DNA from: Didymella arachidicola
Lineage: Eukaryota; Ascomycota; Dothideomycetes; Pleosporales; Didymellaceae
DNA: 64,000 bases
Assembly (NCBI GenBank): GCA_016630955.3
Contig: CM049997.1
Coordinates: 124,001 to 188,000, forward strand
Direction of reading: 5' to 3'
Notes under the pieces: model-generated
Databases searched by the model: none
The model's input: the letters and a program-made list of their open reading frames with translations, nothing else
Told to the model about the DNA's origin: nothing
Shown: piece after piece, positions 42,394 through 52,197 of the stretch
Position numbering within the stretch: position 1 is the first letter of the stretch
Layout of the letters: each line of letters starts with the position of its first letter
Program-made: the position numbers and the translations under genes

Positions 42394-44421
42394 ACCGCTT
42401 CTCACCATCCTTGTCGCGTTGTCATTGACGCTTTTATTGGTCTTCAACGATCAGCACACGTAAGGTATTCTTCGGTTATTTTTCTCTTAAGCGTTCGGCG
42501 TCTCCAGCGATTTGTCTTTTTCCACCCTGTTTGACTTCTCGTTCCTTCTCTATTGCGATTTTGCGGTACTTTCGAGAGCAAGTTTTGCTCTACACTTTCC
42601 TTGTGTACCTAGACTACTGTTTTCGATTCCTCCTTCTAGACTCTCTTCGATACTCTTGTCTACTCTTCTTACTATCCCTGATCATGCTTCAGCATATTTG
42701 GTGCTATGTTTATACTTTTGCCTCACCGCTTCTTTCGACCCACTTTACTTCTCGAGGCCACACTTTGACAGACCTGATTGCAGTCTTGTTCATTCTTCAC
42801 TTCTTACATTCACTTGTATATACGTTACACAAACTAGTTTCTGTTTCGCTGCTCACACGACCGACGTCGCATGCTTCCGTGAAGAGCTCCGTGGTGGACC
42901 TCCATAAGCCTTATATCATGCCGCATGCGGCTACGACCCGCTCAAATCGCAGGATCCCGGTGACAGCATGCAGTATTCGCGAGTCGTAAGACGTTCAGGT
43001 GATATTGCTCCCCCCGCATCCCTGGTAGGGGTTGCCAAGATGTATTCTATAAAGTTCCGGGGTTCTGGGACGCTGCCGACGGCGACACAGCCGTGCATTG
43101 ATCCATGTATTGTAGAACACAACAGCGGAGCCGAAGCACTTCGGGCCGGAGGTCGATGTTTACTTTTCATTCTCTGTCGACCGACGAGATAAGAACAGCA
43201 TCGCAGAGAAACGTTGGATTGAATGTCGGGGCGCCGATCATCTACTGAGAGTCAATGCAGCCAATCAGCATGGTCACTGATACACGTCGAACAACAACTC
43301 GGCCATTCGTCTGTGTAAAGGGCCGGCTGCAGTTGCCGCTAAATGCGCGACGCGATGTGCCTCTTGCTCCCCGAGAGAGTGGATCAACGACACTCACAGC
43401 CATTCACATCATTCATCCGTCCAGATGCTCTCATTCCAGCGGTGAGGCCAAAAGCAGTTCGTCCGGCGTAATGCGCATCCAGACCTGCGGAGCACTATCT
43501 CTCATTGCGTTTACGAACATATTGCACTTGCTGTTAGCAAGCCCCGCAATGTCGATGCCTTCGTAGAATAGATCCGCGGGCTTCGGGGATCATGTCACAG
43601 AAATGTCACGGTGGCTTCTTCGCTTCGTCAGACACATACATGTAGCGGGCGTTGCTCCCTCAAACATCAAGAGCACAAGTCTCTCGCGAGTAGGATGTGA
43701 TAGCGGATAAGGTATTCATAGCCATACCTGTCTTGTGCCCAAGTACCCTGGTCGGTTTGCATGTGAGTGGATACGCGAGGCACCAAATATGCATCCAAGC
43801 CATTAGCATCAAGGCTTGAGCTGAGACGGAGGGCTCTACGACGATCATGGTGCGTCAAGCTGGCACAGGAAGGTTGGTCGAGCTGCCCGTCGCGCGGGGA
43901 GCGGCGGCTGGTCTTGGGCTGACACGCGTTTGATTCGCCCACGACGATGATGCTATCCACATAGGGCACTTTGTTCCTTCCAGGTCGGATTGCGGGGAAA
44001 GCACGCTTTGCCCATAACGTGGCTAGTGCCATTTCCAGTGGATCCCCCCGTCTTGAGTTCTATACCCATCACTGCGGCTGTTATATTACGACCCCTTCCA
44101 TCACTCGTCCTTGCTTCAGTCTCCACGGACCTCCTCATTCTCCACTATCAGTCACTTGTCACACCACGCTGTAGCCATCGACCCTTTCCCTGAGACGGCG
44201 CTCTCATCACGCCATCCGACCCCGCTGACGTACTGCACTTGCTGTCCGTGCGAGGACCCTGAGTCCGACCGCCGATATCTACCACCTTCTCGCCCTCCCC
44301 TGCTTCTCCTGACAACGTCAACCACACAATCTGCTCAGCACACACCATTGATTCCAAAGCCACCACACCCAAAACGAAGAGCAGCTGGTATACCCAGCAT
44401 TCCGAGTATCCCGCCGACATC
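42394..44421. other. gene-poor stretch with an orphan minus-strand fragment
   Basis: About 2 kb. The first 500 bp are T/C-rich, likely 3' UTR. On the minus strand, 43431-43589 is a 52-residue open piece that reads like protein (F-Y-E-G-I-D-I-A-G-L-A-N-S, M-F-V-N-A-M-R-D, R-I-T-P-D-E-L-L-L) ending in a stop, but I found no start or splice that joins it to the 121-codon frame at 43667-44032. It may be a gene relic. The last 300 bp are C-rich leader. Confidence 0.35.
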
Positions 44422-45300
44422 ATGTCTTCCGGTAGCAACTCTCCACCACACCCATCGCCAGGGCCCACTGGCCGCCGACGCGCTTCGATCACGGGACAGA
44501 CATTCCAAGACCTGTTCGGCCGATCAGGCAGCTATTCTGGACAGCAGGCCCGACCTGGAATGTCCGGCCCCATCACCACAGCAGCCGTCAACGCACAGCA
44601 ACGGCGGCTCTCACTCACAACTATTGGCCTGTCGGCATCACCTGGTCAGACATCACCCTTCCTCAGCAACCCTCGCACACGAACCGAGAGTCTCTCCAGC
44701 GTCAACTCAGGCTCAGTAGACGAGAGCCCATTCGAAGACGACTACGCCCCAACGGCATCTGCCCCTGGCAGCAATCCGGCCACACCCTTCGCGCGACGAC
44801 TTAGCTTTGGTGCACGAGCACTACGGGATGTTAGGCAGGGCAGCGGTAGTGTTGGAAACCCAAATGGTAGACCTTCCACCCACAAAGCCTCTCCCCCGAC
44901 TGGTGGTCGAGGACGAGGTCTGTCTTCATTGTCGAATTCTTTGCCCACTTCAGCACCCTTCCTGCACTCTTCTTCACCTCCTGGTCGTTCCTCGAGGCGT
45001 TCTATATCCATATCTTCTCTTTGGCCCACAATTGCAGAAAGCGTCGAAGACTATCCCGAGTATGATCACTCGCTGACATGGTCGTCCACAGGCGAAGGAT
45101 ACAACTTCGCGGAGAATCTCCGCTCCCGTGCCGAGCGCGGCTCCATCTCGGGCCCTCCTCCTCCAATGAGCATTCCATCTCACCAACGTGCGAAGAGCGT
45201 CGCCATTATGGAACCTCCCGTCCGGGAGATGCCGAAACAACCCAAGCAGCCTGATGCAATGCAGGAGCGGATCCTCAAGGGTGACTTCTACATGGACTAA
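44422..45300 (+). CDS. conserved Ser/Pro/Gly-rich fungal protein
   Basis: The frame from ATG 44422 gives 292 aa without splicing. It is disordered and phosphosite-rich: R-R-R-A-S-I-T-G, Q-R-R-L-S-L-T-T-I-G-L-S, F-A-R-R-L-S-F-G-A-R-A-L-R-D-V-R. The C-terminus E-G-Y-N-F-A-E-N-L-R-S-R-A-E-R and the final Q-E-R-I-L-K-G-D-F-Y-M-D are the conserved parts by memory of fungal homologues. R-R-x-S motifs suggest protein kinase A-type sites. A possible 174-nt in-frame intron (44918-45091, donor GTCTGT, branch CTGAC, acceptor CACAG) would remove a Ser-rich block and leave 234 aa. Function is unknown. Confidence 0.75.
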   Translation: MSSGSNSPPHPSPGPTGRRRASITGQTFQDLFGRSGSYSGQQARPGMSGPITTAAVNAQQRRLSLTTIGLSASPGQTSPFLSNPRTRTESLSSVNSGSVDESPFEDDYAPTASAPGSNPATPFARRLSFGARALRDVRQGSGSVGNPNGRPSTHKASPPTGGRGRGLSSLSNSLPTSAPFLHSSSPPGRSSRRSISISSLWPTIAESVEDYPEYDHSLTWSSTGEGYNFAENLRSRAERGSISGPPPPMSIPSHQRAKSVAIMEPPVREMPKQPKQPDAMQERILKGDFYMD

Positions 45301-47131
45301 GCAGTCCAGATTTACCCAATAAATCAAACTGCGGTATGTCGAATGCTGTTATCTCCGATCACACAGTGCACTCGCTGAGGCTTGGATAGAACCATGTACG
45401 AAGCAGATCTGCTCACAACACTATGACGAAGATGTACGAACCGCATTCACTAGCGACTCTCAGCGACTTGCATATTTACGCCATTTGTTTGGGCAAGCCA
45501 TTACTCGAGATTACGAGGATGGGGCATCGCAATGATTTTTAAGAAGATCTCTGGCTGTCTTCTCAGACGATTCACTAAGTTTGGAGCTTTGCGGCTATTC
45601 GGATTCTGAGACGTATCACTGTGGAGCCTCTCACTCATTCGGTCCAAAATTGCCGTCACTTGCTGCTTTCATAGGTCTCTCAGCTGGCTGTGTATTCCAC
45701 TCTGGGATACGGTTCAGCTCGGTGTTGTTTTCAGCTCGACAGCGTTACGAGGGGCTATTCAAGATCTCTCATAGCGTATCGACTGGAGCACGAGGAACGG
45801 TCTCAAATTGTTGAAAGTCACGACGACTCTTGTCACGGCGGCGTTCAGGAAGCACGCAAAAGACAAGCAATGATTCCTACTTTTACATTTTGTATCTCAG
45901 CGCAGTGCGACGCTTGCCACTGAGCCGAAGGAGGATAAAGCTTAGTTCTGAACATGTACACTTAGCTGTGTTAAGGCAACATCAATACAGACGTAAGCAA
46001 CAATATCCGCGCTATTGCCGCTTTATCCGCTGTAAAACATCAGCAAGGCGTGCCGGAGATTGACTCCTTCGTGCGAGAAGCTGTAGACGTGCGATGGGAG
46101 ACTTTTCGAACGGATGAGCATTTTCTTTTAACCAAGGACTGGAGGGACGAATCGTGCCAAGCATGCCAAGAGGCTGGAGAAGCAAGTCCGGGGCACCATT
46201 TCCTCGGACAACCATCATCTGAGCCGATCGCAGTCGATGGGAAGCTTTCGGGGCTGTAGCTGCAAAAAGTAGCAGTCAACCTGCGTTTTCGAACCTTTGC
46301 TCGTCCACCGGCGCTTGCCAAGGTACCCCGACTATTCAACATGGGTGGCGACCTTACTTTTGGGGGCCAGTCTGTATGCCCAGACATATTATCTGCAAGA
46401 TTATTTCAATGTTCGGTGTTGGAGCCAATGTTGTATGATACGTGTCGTCGAATCGGCGCTGTAGATGCAACACCATCGCGGCCAGGATCATCACGGTAAA
46501 GACCAACTACATCCATCAAAGATGGGCATTGCGGCATAAATCGACTACCATCATGGCTCTAAGAAGCAGTTGGTCAGCACCCCACTACTGCGTCGGTGGT
46601 CATACAGCCCGAGCCTCTCTCTGCACGTCCTGCTCGAGAAAGCCCTTCATTACCGTCGACTTGACGACCTCGTACCAGACGCTGAAACCACAACACTCCG
46701 TAGAAGTGGAGCCTACCAACGAGTACCACATCTCTTACTCGCCTCCCTGAAAATATCAGGAACCCTGATCGGCCGGTAGTCCGAACTGCGCTAAACCACC
46801 AAGCACATCTTTTTTGATATCTCATTCCTTTCTTCCAACCGTCTCTTGATGCACATGCAGAGCTTCTCGCGGAGGACACCGGAGGACACAGCCTTACTTG
46901 CAACGCAATTATCTCACGCCTCGTGTCACGATTCTGCAGGACCACCTGCCTTCGAGAGTGAGTCTTTTGAGAATCCTTGACAAGACGTAACTGCAAAGGT
47001 CCAGATAGCATACATAAAAATATGCCTCGATGATGCGTTCTTCGCTATGTGACAATAAACGACACCTAATGTCCACCAAAAACAAACCCAAAACGCCTCG
47101 CTATGCCCACAAAATGACAAAAACCAGCCGT
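45301..47131. other. gene-poor stretch with a coding-like fragment
   Basis: About 1.8 kb. On the + strand, from about 45993 to 46259, one frame stays open for 88 codons and reads like a real protein piece (S-N-N-I-R-A-I-A-A-L-S-A-V-K-H-Q, I-D-S-F-V-R-E-A-V-D, F-L-L-T-K-D-W-R-D-E), but no upstream exon joins it. A second open piece lies at 46560-46779. Both may be remnants. Nothing else is visible. Confidence 0.35.
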
Positions 47132-48320
47132 CTACGCTACCGGCGTCTTGATCATGAAAATCTGAATGCACACATTAGTACGAACCCAAGCCTCAACTCG
47201 AGCACTTTCACGTACCTCCTTCAGAGCCTGGGGATCCATGCTGGCGCGCTTCTTCATCATAATGTGCCTGTGCCTCGCTGTTTGCACACCTCGTGGCACG
47301 AAGCTGGGGGTGGAAGTACCCGTCGCCGGCACCGAGGAGCTCGGTGTTGTGTCATCGTCGGAGCTCTCCAAGCTCGAATCGTCTGCGCTGTCCTTTGACT
47401 TCTTGGCCGACTTTGCAGCTTTCTTGAGAGCCTTTTTGAGTTTCTTCTCCTCTTTGCGTGCTTTCTTGTCTGCTTTTCGTCTCGCTTTGTCTGTGAGCGG
47501 CTCCGGATCGGACGCAGGAGTAGGCGCATCGTCAGACATCGGTTCTGGGTCAGATGATGCCTTCTCTTTCTTAATCTTCTTGCTGGACTTGTCTTTTTTC
47601 TCTTTCTTTTCCTTCTTGTCTTTCTTGTCCTTTTTGACCTTCTTGTCCTGCTTGTCGGCCTCCTCGCGCAGGTCCATGCTCTTCTTCTTGCGCTTCAGCT
47701 TTTGCTCACTCGAGCCCTCCTCAGACGCATCAGCCACATCCCGCTTGCGCTTCTTGCTCGACTCGTTATCACTCTCGGGCTCCTCTTTGATCTTGGGCTC
47801 TGATGCCTCCAACTTGACCTCTGCCCGAGGCACCAGCTTGTCGCCAACCAAAAAGCCGCCACTGACAAAGTTCATGGAGCCGAACTTCCGGAACACATAC
47901 GCCCTCTTCTCGATCTCCTCGCGCCTGGCCTCTTCTTTCTTGACCTCTTCTTCCCTGCCATTCAGACGTCCGAGGATGCTCTCTAGACCAGCAAGACCAA
48001 AGTTCTCTGCACGTTCGCTGCCCCGCTTTGCGCCCAGGCCCAGGTTGTCATCCTTGAGGAACACACGGATGTGCGATTGCGACGCTTGCGTGTAGTGCGC
48101 TTCGTGGGCAGCGTCTCTCGCGCCGAGAGTGTCGCCAGTCTTCCACCCTTGCTTTTCGAGGATCTTGTGGCCGAACCGCTCGGTGTTGTTCGCCCAGTGC
48201 GTGTTCTGGGGATCGTTGGAGATCTTTGAGCGGCTGGAGATGGTCAGTAAGTGTGTTATTGCTATCGCAGCATGAATTGCGCTACAGGGTGTCGTACTTC
48301 TTTTGCTGTGCGAGACCCAT
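47132..48320 (-). CDS. PXR1: G-patch ribosome-biogenesis protein Pxr1 (PinX1 type)
   Basis: Exons 48298-48320, 47216-48233 and 47132-47161 join to 356 aa. The 23-nt first exon spliced at AA|GTACGA gives M-G-L-A-Q-Q-K-N-R-S-K-I-S-N-D-P, the family N-terminus; splicing later at GTAGCG would add four residues and fits less well. The G-patch (F-G-H-K-I-L-E-K-Q-G-W-K-T-G-D-T-L-G, then N-L-G-L-G-A-K) is at about 28-90, followed by F-G-L-A-G-L-E-S-I-L-G-R-L-N-G. A long Lys/Glu/Asp repeat region (K-K-D-K-K-D-K-K-E-K-K) fills the middle. The last intron (GTACGT...TCAG) leads to the ten-codon end I-F-M-I-K-T-P-V-A. Pxr1 stimulates the Prp43 helicase in pre-rRNA processing and can inhibit telomerase. 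Confidence 0.93.
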
Positions 48321-48595
48321 GGTGACGGCTGGTGGTTTCGCTCGGAGTGCTGCAGAAGCGCTCTTTCCTCCTCCAAAATTTTGGCGGAGTAGAAACCGCG
48401 CTAAAATTTTGAGGCCCCACATGTCGGGTCCGGCCACCAGCGACCCTTGCTGCTCTTGCTCTATGGTCAATTAAACACCACAAAGCAGACTGGCGGTGCA
48501 GCTTTCAAAACTCACGAATTCGAGCCAGCTATTCGTTTGATCACACACTCTTCATCTTCTCACTAACAACACTCGCCCACTGACCCAGCAACATC
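48321..48595. promoter_or_regulatory. divergent promoter, PXR1 and coiled-coil protein gene
   Basis: Two start codons face away from each other across 275 bp. An inverted AAAATTTT-type palindrome pair (CTCCAAAATTTTGG and GCTAAAATTTTG) lies at 48372-48417, a possible shared element. Confidence 0.35.
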
Positions 48596-49256
48596 ATGTC
48601 TCCACGCACTGCTAAGCAACCAGGGTCCACAGCCGCTCAACCTCATCCACATCAAGACCGAAACGCTCGTAGACACGTTATTAAGGATAAAGATGAGGAT
48701 GACTATACATCCGACTCCGCAAGTATTAACGACTCAGCTGAAGACACCTCCACCTCGCCCTCCCAAAGCACTGCCGTTCAAAGCATGATCATCATCGGCC
48801 TCAACAACGTACGACTACGCACACTCCACAGCCCCCCCCCTCAAAACACCCTAACAACCGCACAGCAGAAAAAACGCCACACCGTGACCAAGAACAAAGT
48901 AAAACAGAAATACAAAAACACTAAAACCGACGTCCAAACCAACATCACTACGCTCTTCGACCAACACGAAGAACAAGCGTGAGTCGCTCGTCACTGCTCA
49001 TTCCATCCCAAGCAGCTACTCCCAACCCGACCAACACTGACCTGCCCCGAACCCACTCCTCGACATCCCGACTAACGCCAACAGCGCCACCGCCCACACC
49101 GCCCAACTAACCCGCCTCGCCGACCTCATCGCGCTAAAAGCCTCGATCGAAGCGCAGATGACGACTAAGTTGGATTCTCTGAAGACTACGTACGATACCT
49201 ACTCAAGAGAGCTGAATGACGCTGTTGATGCGAGGATCGAGGGGCTGAGCGAGTGA
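48596..49256 (+). CDS. small coiled-coil protein
   Basis: Exons 48596-48808, 48866-48978 and 49085-49256 join to 165 aa; donors are GTACGA and GTGAGT, acceptors ACAG and ACAG, with CTAAC branch sites in both. The first 60 residues are disordered and acidic/Ser-rich (D-E-D-D-Y-T-S-D-S-A-S-I-N-D-S-A-E-D-T). From Q-K-K-R-H-T-V-T-K-N-K-V-K-Q onward the protein is helical, with a likely coiled coil through L-A-D-L-I-A-L-K-A-S-I-E-A-Q-M and L-K-T-T-Y-D-T-Y-S-R-E-L. This resembles small fungal kinetochore or DASH-like helical proteins only in general form; I do not assign a family. The first intron is a multiple of three without a stop, so retention would insert 19 residues. Confidence 0.7.
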
Positions 49257-49502
49257 GGAGTGGTTTGGACTTGCGAGGTGGGGGGGAAGATGGGGGAGAG
49301 GAGGGTTATGTTGCGGGTAAGGTCATGTCTCCGCGATCACAAACCACACACGAAACAAGCAAAGCAATTCCATGATTGAACTCTAGAAACCAAGGTATCA
49401 TAATCTGTAAACCCCATTACACCAGTGCTACTACCAGGTGCACACACCACGCCAAAACGCCTACGCTACCACACTCCCCTACACAGTCGCCTAGCACCAT
49501 CC

Positions 49503-52197
49503 CTACCGCTGATACTCTGGCAACGCCTCACTCACCCTTCTCTCAACCCGACTCCGCACGGGCGTAATAGCAGCCGCCAAATCCTCATCATCCTCATCCA
49601 GCACCGGCGCGGACGGCGCAAGCTGTCCTGGATGAAAGCGGCCCGGACCCGAAGCGGGAGGATGACGGGGCGGGAGACGCTCGTTGACAGGCGGCGGGTG
49701 CGAGGGCTCTGCTTCGAGGGCGTGCTGGCCTGCGGGGGGAGGGGCGCTGGTTTCCATTTCGAGGCGGCGGCGTTGCATTTCCTGCTTGTCGTCTGTGGGT
49801 AGGACGTGCGAGGGGGTGGGGAAGTAGTCTGGTGCTGCGGGTGGGGATTGCTGGGGCAGGGGCGGGAGGAGTTTGGTGTGGTCGTCTGTGCCGTTGGGGG
49901 TGCTGTTCGTGGCGGGACGGGCGGAGGGCGTTTGGGTGATGGCGGTGATTGTTTGAGATGAGCCTGTGGCGGGCATTTGGGGCAGGTGTTCGGTTGTTGT
50001 GCGGCATGTTGAAGGGGGAATGGGCGCGCGGTAGGAGAGTGATGATTCGGTTGTTGCACGGAAGGGTGGTGGGGGGTGAGAAGGCCCCGCTGAGGATGAA
50101 GACGCCTCAGGTGGGTATGAGGTGTCTGCATCGTCTTCTGGAAGAACGGGCGCGGAGGCTGGTATGCCGGGCTGAGAGGCGCCACCAGGTGTTGAGGGAC
50201 CTTCAGCGGCGCCAGGGGGTGCTGATGGGAGCAGCAACGCTTCTGCTCTCCGTAATTGTTCCTTTTCGGACAGACCTTCTTCTGCTGCGGCTGGTACTGG
50301 TGGTGCATGGTACGACTGACCTCCATTTACCCCGTGGTCGCTGTATCCGGGAACCTCGTAGTACGCTGGATCGTATCCATAGTCACCATAGTACTGGCCA
50401 TGCTCATCGTACCCAAAGTCGTAGTGGTCATGTTCGCCGTACGCGTTTGCTTCGTTGTAGGATTGATAAGGTATCTCATGGATGCCGTTATGGCCACTAG
50501 TGGGCGGAGCCTGGGTCTGCTTTCGCTTCCCACTGCGCTCGCTGTCTTTTGTCCCTACAATGACTTCGAACAGAGACGAGATGACGCCCTTCTCTCTTCG
50601 AATGCCGTCTGTGTCGACGAAAGTCCCGCCCCAGGTTGAAAAGGTATTGCTTGCGGCTTCGTCACGACCCATCCCGCCCGGTGTGCTGTTTGTGGATGTT
50701 GGGACGGTGATCACGCCAGCGTTTGAGACCATCCGATCCAGGCCAGTGAGCTTGCCTTGAATGTCTACAACAACCTCGACGTAGTACTTGAACGAGATCA
50801 TAGCGCCAGGGACGTTCGAGATGGTTGGGAAAACATCATCCGGCACTCTGACAGAGCACTTGATGTCCGCCATGAGCGTTCGAGGATCCACGAACAGCGG
50901 TGCAAACGACTGGCCAAGGTCTTTGCGAAACGTATGAGTTGATCCCGCGGACGACAGAGACAGCCCGCCAAGTCCGGTCCTGGACTTGGGATAATACTCT
51001 TCTGATTTCATCTTGTCGCCTTTACTGTTGGGTGCGACGGGTAGTGCTGGGTGCATGTCCACCCTTGCCTGGCGGTAGAGAGTAACAATGATGCCCTTCA
51101 AACTTCTTACATGCTTGTTGTGGTTGACGGTGACTCTGAGCGGGATCTGATCGCCGCTGAGAAACCCACCCTTGAGAACCTCGATTGTAGCAGTGATGGT
51201 CTTCCCTTTGACTGTGGCTCGGTTGCCATTTGCAGCTATGAACCCGCCAGCATCAGTCACGGTGCTGACAGAACGGATGCCATACTCTGTGCCTGAAGCA
51301 CCACTGCTGCTCAGTTGGCTTGCGAAGCTTGTCTCACTTGGCGATGGGCTGCGGGGGTGGATGGTGTCTTCAGGCGTGCCGTTCCCGTTTTCTGATCTGG
51401 GTAGAGCTAATCGTGGTGTTTCTGTGCTACCGCCGGGCGTGGGCAGAACGCTTTCTGACACTGCAGTCTCTGGTCGTGGCTTCGGTGCCTTGGTCCGGTT
51501 CCGTCTCGAGATGGGCTCCAAGGATATGACACGTGGTTTGGGTTCTGCAATTGGTGCAACGTCAATCACGTCGCGGAGAGAGACTTTGACATCGCAGGTT
51601 GTGGTAGGCGACATTGTAGTCGGCCGAGTCAACGTCGAGGTCAACATGTAGCATACTGTGCCCCGTTCGAACTAGAACAGTGATTAGCGATAGGATCCTT
51701 AGTGGGCAGATCAGTGCATCAATTCTTACGTCAATGCTGCTTGGCAAGCCTTTCGAAGGAAACTCCAGGTCAAAGTTGAAATGGTAGACGCCTTCGGCCA
51801 ACTTGCCCTCACCACAGAGGACTACCTCATCCTCAAAAAGTGATACGAAGCCATTGCCGAAATAGCTTCCCTGTTTCTTGCCTCTCCCAGACCCAACTGT
51901 TGCCGAGTAGTTCTTGTACGCATCGCCTGGCGCGTTTGGGTTCTTGAACACCTGGGCATAGCCGTGCAGCGAGACAACCAAGTGTGTGATCCTCAGGGGT
52001 TTGACGACTTTGATGATGACCGTCCCGCTGATGATGTCTCCCGGAACGTACTGGCGATGTGGGTCGTCGGACTGAATGTAGAAGTCGGTGAAGTTGCGCG
52101 ACTTGGACGAAAGGGGCGACTTCAGTCGTGACAGAAACGACCTGGGGGGCGCTGGGGAGTTGGAGGAGACGGAGTCGCGCTTGGAGCTGGACGTCAT
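49503..52197 (-). CDS. palF: arrestin-like pH-response regulator PalF/Rim8
   Basis: Exons 51730-52197 and 49503-51671 (intron GTAAGA...CTAG) give 878 aa. The N-terminal arrestin fold begins F-T-D-F-Y-I-Q-S-D-D-P-H-R-Q-Y-V-P-G-D-I-I-S-G-T-V and continues L-R-I-T-H-L-V-V-S-L-H-G. The C-terminal arrestin fold includes G-G-F-L-S-G-D-Q-I-P-L-R-V-T-V-N-H and S-V-R-V-P-D-D-V-F-P-T-I-S-N-V-P-G-A-M. A Tyr/Gly/Asp-rich segment (D-F-G-Y-D-E-H-G-Q-Y-Y-G-D-Y-G-Y) and a long Pro/Ser tail follow. PalF binds the seven-span sensor PalH and recruits ESCRT for ambient alkaline pH signalling to PacC. The ATG at 52195-52197 is preferred; the upstream GTG codon is not needed. Confidence 0.87.

Noticed and set aside
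43667..44032. 121-codon minus-strand frame as first exon of the 43431-43589 fragment
   Set aside because: The only good donor (AG|GTATGG) is phase 2, while the fragment's possible acceptor is phase 0, so they do not join.
47166..48095. 309-codon + strand open frame across PXR1
   Set aside because: Antisense of Lys/Glu codons produces the Ser/Phe/Leu runs; PXR1 on the other strand is certain.
49532..50326. 264-codon minus-strand frame rich in Pro/Gln/His
   Set aside because: It is a shifted frame within the palF tail; palF continues through it in the proper frame.
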